From an uncultured Chthonomonas sp. (GTDB lineage: Bacteria > Armatimonadota > Chthonomonadetes > Chthonomonadales > Chthonomonadaceae): a stretch of 64,000 bases of DNA. The notes beneath the pieces were generated by a model, which saw only the letters and a list, made by a program, of their open reading frames with translations, was not told the origin of the DNA and did no database searches. Positions 52,398 through 61,823 of the stretch are shown in pieces (positions within the stretch are counted from its first letter, which is position 1; the number at the start of each line of letters is the position of its first letter). The position numbers and the translations under genes were made by a program. The DNA is taken from positions 1 through 64,000 of the forward strand of contig CAIONQ010000163.1 of NCBI GenBank assembly GCA_903859705.1, read 5' to 3'.

Positions 52398-52426
52398 ATT
52401 CTACCCCAACCTCATGCGTTCGGGAA
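52398..52426 (-). promoter_or_regulatory. Promoter of rnpB
   Basis: Minus strand TTCCCG (52426-52421), 17 bases and TAGAAT (52403-52398). The predicted start near 52391 coincides with the RNA 5' end. Confidence 0.6.
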
Positions 52427-52444
52427 GTAGAAAGCGTGCATCTA

Positions 52445-53296
52445 TCAGCCATCTATGCCATGCGTCTGATCTGCAGACATCCGGCGGGCACGCTGGCAGT
52501 GTCGACATTCCTGCATATCGCACAGCAGCGAGTCGGCCTGCCCCTGCATCATAGCAATAGCCATAGATATCTGCTCTGTCTGCCGAATTAGCACCGAAAC
52601 AGCACTGCCCACATATCCCTTACGCACAAGTCGCGCCTGCCTTAGCAGCGGCTCTATTTTACTAAAGCCATCCTGGCACTCCACGCTTCCGCGCATGGTT
52701 ACGTACTCACCGGCGGCATTACGCACAGAAGCTGTGGTGTGAATATATGGAACATTCGCCCATACTTCGGCCAGATGCAGCGATATGTTTACATCCATTC
52801 CAACCCCAATTAGCAGTACGCGCCCATCCATGCTGTGCAGGCGTGCAGGCACGCTGTGGGAGCCCAGGGGGTAATGAAAAGGCGTATCTGCAAGTAGCTG
52901 AGAAGCGGCCGGCCCCACAGCAACAAACGAGTGGGTTGGGTGAAAGGAGCGCCTACAACCTGGTTGCAGGCGCAATGTTTCAGCAAACACACCGGCGGAT
53001 GGCAATGCCGTAGAGCTGCCGGAATCAAATACCCCGCTGGCTTCTCGAATTTGCTTTAGCTGCTCGGGCATCTCTGGCGGATAACGCCATTCGGCTGGGT
53101 CGCGAAACTGAGGCGTAAAAGCCGGTGCAACTATCGTGCCATCTGGCCCTAACACGTCTTGAAGAGCTTTCAGAAGGGTGAGAGCACCTTCTTCAGAAGC
53201 ACCCACCGCACGCATGGATACGTGAGTAAGAACGGCGCAACCCCGGGGGAGGCCCAGTGCCAGCAGGTCTTCCTTCAGCCGCTCCACATTCCACAT
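52445..53296 (-). CDS. AAC(3)-family (aminoglycoside N3-type) acetyltransferase
   Basis: 283 aa. Family cues: HVSMRAVG near the start, PAFTPQFRDPAEW, and the HPTHSFVAVGP acetyl-CoA/catalytic His region, then LHLAEVWANVPY. Members acetylate aminoglycosides, but many chromosomal relatives have other or unknown substrates, so resistance is not implied. A Cys-rich tail (CDMQECRHC, three Cys) near the C-terminus is unusual. The ATG at 53296 lies one base after the upstream stop, whereas 53371 is inside the previous gene. Confidence 0.82.
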   Translation of the reverse strand: MWNVERLKEDLLALGLPRGCAVLTHVSMRAVGASEEGALTLLKALQDVLGPDGTIVAPAFTPQFRDPAEWRYPPEMPEQLKQIREASGVFDSGSSTALPSAGVFAETLRLQPGCRRSFHPTHSFVAVGPAASQLLADTPFHYPLGSHSVPARLHSMDGRVLLIGVGMDVNISLHLAEVWANVPYIHTTASVRNAAGEYVTMRGSVECQDGFSKIEPLLRQARLVRKGYVGSAVSVLIRQTEQISMAIAMMQGQADSLLCDMQECRHCQRARRMSADQTHGIDG

Positions 53297-53297
53297 G

Positions 53298-54782
53298 TTA
53301 CAGGTACCCCAGGTCTTCCAGGCGGCGTGCCAGCTCCTCTTCCTCTTCAGGAGAGTAGGCATCGTCTGCAACTGTGCCGTCGCTTCGTCCTTCTAATCGA
53401 ATAGATCCACTGCGACCAACACCTTCTGGGATAGCCACTCCCAGTGCGTCCAATACGGTGGGAGCAACGTCGTAAAGCGAGAGGCCATCTCGTTCTCCCG
53501 CATCCGGTGAAAACTTTCCAATATCCGCCATCACAAATATGCCATGTTGTGCATGGTTGGCATCATCCGGGCCTGTATCATTGGTTTCCGTGTAACAGGT
53601 TGGATGGCCAACGCTGCCCACAGATCTCCAGTGAAGATCTCCGAAATAGGCGATTAGGTCTGGTGCTACATTTCGAGACCTGTAATAGATATTCTCCGGG
53701 CGGAAAATTTTATTGTTAAGCAACTTCCCTGTTGGGTCCGTCTGCGCTTCCAGCTTCTGCTGCAGTTCCGCAATCAAGGGTTCAATTTCATCCACATCCA
53801 CAGTGCCGCGTGGTTCCCGGCCCTTTACATTCAAGAATATGCGGCCATAATATCCGCCGTCTCCCCATACGCGGGAGTTGTCCCAATCTACCAGGTCTGG
53901 CGAAAAGCGTGTAATCTCGGTTACGGGCGCTTTTAACGTGAGGTAACCCTGTTCAATTAGCCACTGGTTCAGGCAAACCCCACCATCCATGCGCTTTGCA
54001 CCATGGTCGGATACCACAAGCACGCGCACACCTGGCTCCAACCTGGCAATCAGCGCGCCAACATGCTTATCCAGAGCAACATAATAATCACGTATTGCAT
54101 TTTCAAACGGATTGCCCGGCACATGTAGCGGGTGCAACGGATCTAAGTATTTCCAGAACCCATGATGAATTCTATCTGGCCCCATCTCCACCATCACAAA
54201 CAGGTCCCAGGGCTTCGTCTCTATCAAATGGGTAGCCAACGCAAACCGCTGTGCGGTCATCTCATAGATGTCTGCAAGTAGCTGGTCTTTGTTCTCGGTA
54301 CGAAACTGGCGTGTATCGAAAAGGTACTCTCCAACAACATCGCGAATTTCATGTTTGAGGTCAGAGGGAAAGGTGTAATCGGCTTCCGTATCCGGTGCCA
54401 GAAAATCCGTTATCATGAGGCCATTGATTGGCCGTGGTGGGTACGTTAGTGGCACTCCAAGGGCAATGGTTTTTAACTCTGATCCGGCTACTATGTCCCA
54501 CAACGCCGGCTCTTTCACCAGGCGGCTGCTCGCAAATTGCAGCCCATCGTAACTGTGATCTCGGCGATTTCGGAATCCGTAAATTCCAAGCGTTCCAGGA
54601 TCTTTTCCTGTCATCATGCACATCCATGCCGGTACTGTAATCGGGGGAATCGTGCTTTCCAGCCTGCCCCACACGCCGCATCGTCGCAGCTGCGTGATGT
54701 TGGGAAGCAGTTCTGGCCATCGATCGAAAACAAGCTCAGGGGCAGCGCAGTCCAGGCCGATCAAACAAACCTTTTGCGGCAT
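53298..54782 (-). CDS. Alkaline-phosphatase-superfamily phosphodiesterase/nucleotide pyrophosphatase
   Basis: 494 aa. Metal and nucleophile residues of the superfamily are readable: D11 (LIGLDCA), T49 nucleophile (PPITVPAWMCMMTG), then MGPDRIHHGFW and VVSDHGA for the metal sites. No signal peptide. Similar proteins hydrolyse phosphodiesters or phosphonates; the substrate is not readable. Its start is only 20 bases from the divergent gene at 54803, and the AAC(3)-like gene follows it immediately. Confidence 0.85.
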   Translation of the reverse strand: MPQKVCLIGLDCAAPELVFDRWPELLPNITQLRRCGVWGRLESTIPPITVPAWMCMMTGKDPGTLGIYGFRNRRDHSYDGLQFASSRLVKEPALWDIVAGSELKTIALGVPLTYPPRPINGLMITDFLAPDTEADYTFPSDLKHEIRDVVGEYLFDTRQFRTENKDQLLADIYEMTAQRFALATHLIETKPWDLFVMVEMGPDRIHHGFWKYLDPLHPLHVPGNPFENAIRDYYVALDKHVGALIARLEPGVRVLVVSDHGAKRMDGGVCLNQWLIEQGYLTLKAPVTEITRFSPDLVDWDNSRVWGDGGYYGRIFLNVKGREPRGTVDVDEIEPLIAELQQKLEAQTDPTGKLLNNKIFRPENIYYRSRNVAPDLIAYFGDLHWRSVGSVGHPTCYTETNDTGPDDANHAQHGIFVMADIGKFSPDAGERDGLSLYDVAPTVLDALGVAIPEGVGRSGSIRLEGRSDGTVADDAYSPEEEEELARRLEDLGYL

Positions 54783-54802
54783 AGCGGTAACAGAGTCCTC
54801 AA

Positions 54803-57800
54803 ATGTACAGCATTAACGTGAACAGGCCGGTTATAGCGCACTCAGGCGCGCGTACTAGCCAGTTGGTTTCCAATTCGGCATGGGGTCCATGCTTTCCTTT
54901 TGTTTCCCAGCTTCTGCTGCTTGTGGGCATTTTATTGCCACTGTTCACCAGCAGTGCCACAGCGCAAACAAGCGTCCAGCCTCAGCACCTCAGCGCAGTT
55001 CGAGCCGCGGTACTTGGGGGGCTTCCTCCCCTTACAGATTCTGCCGATGCGCAGGATATCGCGGTTATGCTAAAGCGAAGCGGGGCAGATGTTACTATCG
55101 TTTCGGCGGTGCAGGCTGCCGATTCCACTTTTCTCAACCCGGCAAAGTTTCCGCTATTTATAGTGCCGCATTCGCAGCGCTTTCCCGCAATGGCGGTACA
55201 TAACCTGGAGGCCTACTTACGCACTAAAGGGCGAGTGCTGTTTCTGGATGGGCCTGCAATATCAACCCTTGCCTACTCCGATGGCGCATCCTGGATGCCG
55301 CTAACAACCCGCCTTGCCAGCTTGCCAATGCAGCCTATGAATGGCTTATCCTGGAAGGATAGTGCCGGTTTTACAAGCTGGCTGAAGGCAGCGGATGATC
55401 CGCAAACGCTGATCATTCCTTCGGTAGAAACCACCGCAGGTGCCGATGGTTCAGCAGTACCTGTACTAAGGGTTCAGGTGGATGGATACCACGATTGGTT
55501 CAGCTTTGGCCCGCCACAGTTCAAACAGTCTCCCTTTGTTCCCGGCGCAACCATCACAAGCTTTTTTGTGCGCGGCGATGAAACTACCACCGGTATGCTT
55601 GTGGAGTGGGTGGAACAGGATGGCTCTCGTTGGATTGCCTCTGTACCGCTAAGCACGGCATGGCGAAAGGTTGCCCTGCGTCCGGAAGAGTTTCACTACT
55701 GGCCAGATGGAAAAAGTGTTGGTCGCGGCGGCAGTAAGGATGCGTTTCATCCGGCGGCTGCAAAGGCACTTCGCATGGGCATTGCGCGCTCCCACACTTC
55801 ACAAAAGGCCGGCTCGCACACCTTTTGGCTAAGCGATATCGGGTGTTCCACAATAAGCGCCGACTTAACTGGCCCACTGCCAGTTGCACCTACCATTGAG
55901 GGTGTAAGTCCTCTTTTCAAAGCGGTTCACGATACAGTATCCGGCGGATGGGTACCACCCCTCAGGGATCGTGGCATCGGTACTACTGGCGAGCGTGAAG
56001 CCCGGTTACGGCCAGCTCGTGTTCCGGGCGAACTTGAAGCATATCCGGCAACCGTTGCAGGATACTCCAGCTGGGTTCGTGCTTCCTACTCCGGAATCAA
56101 TGCGGGAGCCGTGTGGGGCGGGGTATCCATTCCGCAGCGTGTAAACGGCAAACTCACTTCAGATCTGCTGATCGCCGTGGCCGGCGTTATGCAAACTGTG
56201 AGTATTCGGTGTGGCGGATTTGAGGCACCTGCATACAGGGTGGGAGAAAGTATTCAACCTGCCTGCATGCTCACCGGCATGGGGGCTGCCGCCGATTCGG
56301 TGGTACTTCGTGAACGGCTATCTGGCGGTAAATTGGACACATCGCACGAAACTACTTTGCAGGTGCTGCCTGGCGAAAGCAAAAGAGTACAGGGCATTGC
56401 AGCAGCCTCCCTTCCCGCAGGCGAGTATAGATACGAGGCACGGTTATACGATTCCGCCGGTAAGCTCTTGCTGGATAGGGTGGAGATGCCCGTTCGGGTG
56501 GTATCTGCGCAACCAGTGCCGGCTGCAGATGCCGATAGGGTTCATGTAGAGGGTGCAGAATTTGTTATATCTGGCAAACCGTTTCGGCCGGTAGGTATTA
56601 ATTTCTGGCCGCTCTCCGTGGCCGGGCAGGAGCCGGCGGCCTATCAGCGCGGTTGGCTCTCGCCAGAACAGTATGATGCGGATGTGATTGAGCAGGATCT
56701 TACACGCTGCGAAAGTGCTGGCATAAACCTTGCGTGCATTCAATTCCTGCACGAAGATCAGGCACCGGCTGTTATCGATTTCATACATCGCTGCCGAAAC
56801 CACCATATTTTAGTGAACGTATTTGTTGCGAACGCCGACCCACGAACACTCAATTCCGCAGGCCTCAACCGCCTCCTGGATGCAGCACAACTCAATAAGT
56901 CGGCAGATGTTTTCGCATTCGATATTGCCTGGGAGCCGCATCTGGGCCGTGCCGCAGATCGTGCAAAGTTCGATAGGCAATGGCGTAAGTGGATTGCCGA
57001 AAACTACGGCACCATCGAAACTGCAGAGGCAGATTGGGGCACTGCATGTCCGCGTACTGCGGCGGGTGAGCCCACAACGCCAACCGATGAACAGCTTGCT
57101 GCGGATGGAGCGTGGCGAAGGCTAATCGCCGCGTATCGCCGCTTTGTGGATGAAATGATCGGCCAGGGTTACCGCGCCGTAACCGCCGATCTTCATCCGC
57201 GAGGTGCCCTCATCGGGGCACGTAGCGGCTATGGGGGCAATGGTTTTCCCGGGGTAGATCCCGAGATGCCCTTTGATCTGATTGCGGGCGCAGCTCATCT
57301 GGATTTCACTTCGCCAGAAGGCTACGGCCTTGGGGGAGATTGGCGCGAATTCCGCGCTGGCGGCTTTACCGCGGCTTATGCCCGGTGGGCTGGTAACGGC
57401 GCCCCGGTATTCTGGGCAGAGTTCGGTACCAGCATCTACCCTGGTGGTGATCAGGATGCAGAGAGGCTGGCCGCACAGGCAGACTCAATGGATAAGATGC
57501 TGCGTACTGTGGTGGATTCTGGTGCAAACGGATCGGCGGTATGGTGGATGCCGGGTGGGCTGAGGATTGATGAAGGCAGCGATTTTGGCATCTTTAATCC
57601 AGATGGCACTACGCGGCCATCGGCCCGCAGAATTAGGCAGCATGTAGATCAGGAGTTGCCCGCATCAGTGCCCGGTCGCACTGCAGATGCCTGGCTCACT
57701 GGAAATCGAGATGATGATGCTCGCGGATTTACCGGGCTGCGGATTCGCCTGAAAGAGGAGTATGTAAGGCTGAAAGAACAGGGCAAGTGGCCCGGGTTCC

Positions 57801-58198
57801 GAACGGCCGGTACTGGCAGCACTACTGCCGATATGCCTCTGGTTGCGGTGGGAGGCACTCCAGCCAATGGCCACAACCCGCTGAAGTTCGCACAGGCAGA
57901 TCTCAGCATCGATCCAGAAAACCCGGCGCTTATTAAGGCCTGGAACACTGGCGAGGCCACGTGGATGCCCTCGGGCGATGGGCGTGTGTCCCTGCTGCTG
58001 TATCGGCCCAACGGCACTCTTGCAGCAGAAGTGCCGCTTAAGGCGCAGTGCAAACGATATAACAGGCTTACCTGGAAAGTGGAAGACCTACGCAGGCTCG
58101 TTTCGGGCAAATTTCATGCTCGGCTGGCACTTATGCGTAGTGATGCGCCAGCCGCAATCAAGTGGCTGGTATTTGGCGAGCAAACGCCGGATATGTGA
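54803..58198 (+). CDS. Very large secreted glycoside-hydrolase-like protein (clan A barrel)
   Basis: 1131 aa. A signal peptide lies at about 33-55 (LLLLVGILLPLFTSSATAQ) after an N-terminus that may be too long. A beta-rich N-terminal half is followed by FRPVGINFWPLS at about 595-610, which opens a (beta/alpha)8 barrel. The acid/base is probably the Glu of FDIAWEPHLG and the nucleophile the Glu of VFWAEFGTS, spaced like clan GH-A (GH5/GH42-type) enzymes. A C-terminal beta-sandwich follows. Likely acts on a polysaccharide outside the cell; linkage unknown. Confidence 0.72.
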   Translation: MYSINVNRPVIAHSGARTSQLVSNSAWGPCFPFVSQLLLLVGILLPLFTSSATAQTSVQPQHLSAVRAAVLGGLPPLTDSADAQDIAVMLKRSGADVTIVSAVQAADSTFLNPAKFPLFIVPHSQRFPAMAVHNLEAYLRTKGRVLFLDGPAISTLAYSDGASWMPLTTRLASLPMQPMNGLSWKDSAGFTSWLKAADDPQTLIIPSVETTAGADGSAVPVLRVQVDGYHDWFSFGPPQFKQSPFVPGATITSFFVRGDETTTGMLVEWVEQDGSRWIASVPLSTAWRKVALRPEEFHYWPDGKSVGRGGSKDAFHPAAAKALRMGIARSHTSQKAGSHTFWLSDIGCSTISADLTGPLPVAPTIEGVSPLFKAVHDTVSGGWVPPLRDRGIGTTGEREARLRPARVPGELEAYPATVAGYSSWVRASYSGINAGAVWGGVSIPQRVNGKLTSDLLIAVAGVMQTVSIRCGGFEAPAYRVGESIQPACMLTGMGAAADSVVLRERLSGGKLDTSHETTLQVLPGESKRVQGIAAASLPAGEYRYEARLYDSAGKLLLDRVEMPVRVVSAQPVPAADADRVHVEGAEFVISGKPFRPVGINFWPLSVAGQEPAAYQRGWLSPEQYDADVIEQDLTRCESAGINLACIQFLHEDQAPAVIDFIHRCRNHHILVNVFVANADPRTLNSAGLNRLLDAAQLNKSADVFAFDIAWEPHLGRAADRAKFDRQWRKWIAENYGTIETAEADWGTACPRTAAGEPTTPTDEQLAADGAWRRLIAAYRRFVDEMIGQGYRAVTADLHPRGALIGARSGYGGNGFPGVDPEMPFDLIAGAAHLDFTSPEGYGLGGDWREFRAGGFTAAYARWAGNGAPVFWAEFGTSIYPGGDQDAERLAAQADSMDKMLRTVVDSGANGSAVWWMPGGLRIDEGSDFGIFNPDGTTRPSARRIRQHVDQELPASVPGRTADAWLTGNRDDDARGFTGLRIRLKEEYVRLKEQGKWPGFRTAGTGSTTADMPLVAVGGTPANGHNPLKFAQADLSIDPENPALIKAWNTGEATWMPSGDGRVSLLLYRPNGTLAAEVPLKAQCKRYNRLTWKVEDLRRLVSGKFHARLALMRSDAPAAIKWLVFGEQTPDM

Positions 58199-58246
58199 TT
58201 TCAATTATCTGAGATCCGCTTTTGGATCTGTGTAGGAAGGGTGGTT

Positions 58247-59995
58247 ATGAACAAGAAACTGGTGCTGGGCTGTGGCATTCCTCTCGTGCTGGTTGTAACA
58301 GGTGCCGTGCTGGGTGTTCGAAAGATGATGCACACTGAACCCAAGCCCGAGCCTGTAGAAACGGTGCGCCGCGGTGACGTTGAGATTAAGGTTATCGAAA
58401 ACGGTACCATCGAGCCCCTTCGGAAGGTAGAAGTTAAATCCAAGGTTGGCGGCAGGCTGCTGGAAATGCGTGCAGAAGAGGGCGATATTGTAAAAACGGG
58501 CCAACTGCTTGTAAAAATCGATCCGCAGGAGATCAACTCGCAGGTTGCTGCACTTAACTCTCAGCTCAAAGGGGCGGGCGCCCGTTTGGCGGCAGCTCGC
58601 AAAAATGTTAACTATCAGAAAGACCAAACGACATCCTCTGTAGACCAGTACGTTCAAAGTCTGCTCTCTGCCGAAGCTCGTCTCAAATCTGTAGAAGCAG
58701 ATTCTGGCGTACAGCAAAAGTTGACCGATCAAAGCATACTGGCTGCCCGGGCAAGCCTCGAGTCGTCGCGGTCTACCCTCAAAGCCCAGGAAGATAGCCT
58801 GGAGCTTATGCGGCAGTCTACCCATCCACAAAATCTTACTGCATCACAATCTGCGCTCGATCAGGCAAAGGCACAGGCCGATAACTCTGCCCGCAATCTG
58901 GATAGGCAGAAGCAACTGCTAAAAAGCGGATATGTGGCCCGCCAGGTAGTGGATCAGGCGCAAACCGATTATGATGTGGCGTTGGCGCACCAGCGTGAGG
59001 TACAGCAAAAGCGGGATCTACAGGCACGCACCAACGCACTGGAAGAATCGAATTTGCGCAGTCAGATCCAGGGCGCAAAAAGCGTTGTGATGCAGCAAGA
59101 AGCCGCTCTCTCACAGGCGGAAGCCTCGGTATTGCCCGCCACCCGCCTACAGGATTTGGCTGCGGCCCGTGCTGCAGTTGCCCAGGCAAAGGCTCAGCTT
59201 GCAGGTGCCCGTGCCGGCAAAACGCAGGATCAAATCCGCAAAGATGAAGTCACCGCAGCGGAGGCTGAGGTAGAGCAGCTTCGAAATCAGCTTGCCCAGC
59301 TGCAGGTTCAGCAAAACGACACAACTCTGTATGCCCCTATGGTTGGCGTTATTACAAAGAAATACAGCGAAGTGGGTGAGCTTATCACCAGTGCAATCGC
59401 CTCTTTTGGCTCCGGAACCCCAATATATCAGGTGGCCGATCTCTCAACCATGCTGATAAAAATCAACGTGAACGAGGTAGATGTTGCCAAGCTCAAAGCG
59501 GGCCTGCTTACTGAGGTGACTATCGATTCTTCCAGAGGCGTCGTGTTTCTTGGCAAAATCCGAAGGGTAGCTCCATCTGCAGCTGGCGATAGTGCCACGG
59601 CGGCCGCTACAGCATCTGCCGGGGGAGTTATTCGCTTCCCTGTACAGATTCAGATTGATCAAGCCGATCCACGGCTTAAGCCTGGCATGAGCGCACGGTG
59701 CGCAATGATTGTTGCGCGCCGAAAGGGCGTGCTGCGAGTGCCTGTAAACTGTGTCAAAACAGAAAACAACAAAAGCACAGTTCTCATTGTTACCGATGCC
59801 CTGGTCAATGGCCACAAAGCAGAGAAAACCACGCTGCGGGAAGTGCAGGTGGGCCTTAAGGGCGACGACTTTATAGAGATTGTTTCTGGAGTAAACGAAG
59901 GCGAACGCGTGCGCCCAAACCCATACTCCGGCCCTCCCCGCAAAACCATAAACCTCGACATGGGAGATGGCAACAACAACAAAGGCAACGGCTAA
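58247..59995 (+). CDS. HlyD/RND-type periplasmic adaptor (membrane fusion protein)
   Basis: 582 aa. One N-terminal hydrophobic helix (near 6-24) and a lipoyl/barrel strand (VETVRRGDVEIKVIENGTIEPL) open the protein. A very long coiled-coil hairpin (about 110-370, rich in Q, A, K and E) and a barrel with VPVNCVKTE follow. Chain length is larger than typical MacA because of the long hairpin. I chose the ATG at 58247 with AGGAAGG just upstream over GTG at 58241. The stop overlaps the permease start (TAATG). It probably links the MacB-like permease to an outer-membrane channel. Confidence 0.85.
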   Translation: MNKKLVLGCGIPLVLVVTGAVLGVRKMMHTEPKPEPVETVRRGDVEIKVIENGTIEPLRKVEVKSKVGGRLLEMRAEEGDIVKTGQLLVKIDPQEINSQVAALNSQLKGAGARLAAARKNVNYQKDQTTSSVDQYVQSLLSAEARLKSVEADSGVQQKLTDQSILAARASLESSRSTLKAQEDSLELMRQSTHPQNLTASQSALDQAKAQADNSARNLDRQKQLLKSGYVARQVVDQAQTDYDVALAHQREVQQKRDLQARTNALEESNLRSQIQGAKSVVMQQEAALSQAEASVLPATRLQDLAAARAAVAQAKAQLAGARAGKTQDQIRKDEVTAAEAEVEQLRNQLAQLQVQQNDTTLYAPMVGVITKKYSEVGELITSAIASFGSGTPIYQVADLSTMLIKINVNEVDVAKLKAGLLTEVTIDSSRGVVFLGKIRRVAPSAAGDSATAAATASAGGVIRFPVQIQIDQADPRLKPGMSARCAMIVARRKGVLRVPVNCVKTENNKSTVLIVTDALVNGHKAEKTTLREVQVGLKGDDFIEIVSGVNEGERVRPNPYSGPPRKTINLDMGDGNNNKGNG

Positions 59996-61239
59996 TGAAC
60001 CTGATGTACAGCATTCAGACCGCCTTTGGCAACCTGCGTGCCAACAAGCTCCGGTCGCTGCTTACGATGCTGGGTGTCATCATCGGCGTTGGCGCAGTAA
60101 TCGTTATGGTTGCCATCGTTCAAGGAGCTTCTGCACGTGTTACAGACGAGTTTAAACAACTTGGGTCAAGCCTTATAATCGTCTACTTCCAGCAGGATAG
60201 CCGGGACGCGAAGAAAACAACTCGTAAAATCGATGGCATGACCATGGAAGACATCCGCCAGTTGGAGGAACAGTGCGACCTTATTAAAGACGTATCTGCC
60301 GAGATGCCGCTGGGTAGCGATGTGAAGGTGCACTTCGCCGAGCGCGAAGCCAACAGCAATCCCAACGGCGTACAGCCAGCTTACGAACGCCTCAGAAAGT
60401 TAAACCTATCTCAGGGAAGGTTTATAAGCGATCTGGATATGCAAACCTGGGCCAAGGTTTGCGTGCTGGGAGATAAGGTTGCAACAGAGCTTTTCAAAGA
60501 TTCGAACCCAATCGGCCAATCTGTTCAAGTCAATGGCCTCACCCTCACCGTAATTGGTGTGGCGGCAAAAAAGGGCCGCAGCATGGAAGGGGATGCGGAT
60601 AGGGCGCTGTTTGTGCCCTTAACCACCGTTCAGAAGCGGCTGATGGGCAAAGAGCTTGTTGGGGTGGTGTGGGCAGAAGCAAAGGATCCTACGCGCCTGG
60701 AGCCAGCCATGGATCAGATGTGGCAGTTCTTTATGCGCCGTTACGATAACATTCCGGGATTTCATGTGGATAGCCAGGAAAACATCCTGAACAGCATCAA
60801 CAAGATCCTTGCGGTGTTCGGCATCATTCTTGGCTCGATAGCAGGGCTTGCGCTTCTGGTTGGCGGCATCGGCATCATGAACATAATGCTGGTTTCGGTT
60901 ACAGAACGTACGCGTGAGGTGGGAATCAGGAAAGCTATTGGGGCAAAACGCAGAGATATTCTGCTACAGTTCCTGATAGAGTCTGGCGTACTCTCCGGCA
61001 CGGGGGGCCTGCTTGGGATTGCGCTTGGGGCTGCATTCGCATACACAATTGGCTATGTCACGCAGTTTGTGCCTTCGTTACAGAGCCCAACGGGGCAAAA
61101 GGGCATCGCAATCTATCTGCCGGTAGGGTTCTCGATTGGGGCATTTCTATTCTCAGCCTCTATCGGTATCTTCTTCGGCATCTATCCCGCTGTGCGTGCC
61201 AGTCGGTTGGATCCTATCACCGCGCTGCGTCACGAGTAA
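59995..61239 (+). CDS. MacB/FtsX-type ABC transporter permease
   Basis: 414 aa with the MacB-PCD/FtsX layout. The N-terminal helix (residues 15-35) is followed by an external periplasmic domain (about 40-260). Three C-terminal helices include IMLVSVTERTREVGIRKAIGAKRRDILLQFL, the FtsX-family coupling segment. No ATPase domain is attached and none is adjacent, so a MacB-like ATPase must act from elsewhere or this is a partial exporter. Coupled to the adaptor before it. Confidence 0.9.
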   Translation: MNLMYSIQTAFGNLRANKLRSLLTMLGVIIGVGAVIVMVAIVQGASARVTDEFKQLGSSLIIVYFQQDSRDAKKTTRKIDGMTMEDIRQLEEQCDLIKDVSAEMPLGSDVKVHFAEREANSNPNGVQPAYERLRKLNLSQGRFISDLDMQTWAKVCVLGDKVATELFKDSNPIGQSVQVNGLTLTVIGVAAKKGRSMEGDADRALFVPLTTVQKRLMGKELVGVVWAEAKDPTRLEPAMDQMWQFFMRRYDNIPGFHVDSQENILNSINKILAVFGIILGSIAGLALLVGGIGIMNIMLVSVTERTREVGIRKAIGAKRRDILLQFLIESGVLSGTGGLLGIALGAAFAYTIGYVTQFVPSLQSPTGQKGIAIYLPVGFSIGAFLFSASIGIFFGIYPAVRASRLDPITALRHE

Positions 61240-61264
61240 ACTGTAGTATAGGCGCACATAAACA

Positions 61265-61306
61265 AAATCGGCTCCCTTTCCGCTGTGGCGGATTGGGAGC
61301 CGATTT
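61265..61306. terminator. Bidirectional intrinsic terminator
   Basis: AAATCGGCTCCC (61265-61276) pairs with GGGAGCCGATTT (61295-61306), with an inner CCGC/GCGG stem. It serves both the permease and the converging thioredoxin-fold gene. Confidence 0.9.
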
Positions 61307-61307
61307 A

Positions 61308-61823
61308 CTATTTGCCAAGCTTCTTCAGAGCGGCAACCAGGCCCGGTATGGAATCCGGAGCGGCAACGTACTTACCGGTGGTATCTATCACCACATCCTG
61401 AGGAATGCCTGAAAAGCCGAACTTCGTTATGATGGCACCGGGTTCATCCAGCAATAGCGGGTAGGTAACGCCGTGTGCCTTGCGGAATTTCTGCAGCTTC
61501 GAAATTCCACCTGCCCCTTCGTTCAGCGCAATTCCCAGCACCTGAACGTTTTTGGTCTTGTATTTCTGCCAGACCTCTTTTTCTAAATGAGGAGCCTCCT
61601 CATTACAGCCTCCTCACCAGGAAGCATAGAAATTGAGGATGATCACCTTACCGCGGTACTGGCTCAAAGTATGAGTTACTCCGCGGTCATCCTTAAGGGT
61701 AAAGTTAGCTGGCTTGTCTCCAATTTTGTACTTGCGGCCCTGCGCGGTTACCCCGTGCGGAAGCAGCAATGCCACAGCTGTGGCCAGGAGAGCAGAGCCT
61801 GCCAGAAACGATTTACGGTTCAT
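61308..61823 (-). CDS. TlpA-like thioredoxin-fold protein, probable selenoprotein (UxxC)
   Basis: 171 codons with one in-frame TGA at 61616-61614, codon 70. Reading it as selenocysteine gives an exported TlpA/AhpC-TSA-type redox protein: signal peptide (to about residue 28), ANFTLKDDRG, RGKVIILNFYASW then U70-G-G-C73-N-E-E-A-P, LGIALNEG and cis-Pro GIPQDVVID. U70 stands where relatives have the first Cys of WCxxC. Both sides of the TGA are in one frame with no other defect. Residue 1 is the ATG at 61823 with GAGGAAA upstream; 61841 is an alternative. A nonsense mutant is the other reading. Confidence 0.7.
61586..61613 (-). promoter_or_regulatory. Candidate bacterial SECIS element
   Basis: Immediately 3' of the TGA, AATGAGGA (61604-61597) pairs perfectly with TCCTCATT (61593-61586) around a GGC loop (61596-61594). 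Seventeen bases separate TGA and loop. A short stem with G in the first loop positions at about 16-37 bases is the published pattern for bacterial SECIS. Confidence 0.6.

Noticed and set aside
52081-52591. Several rightward open frames over the RNase P RNA
   Set aside because: They lie on the opposite strand of a clear type A rnpB and are typical of GC-rich structural RNA.
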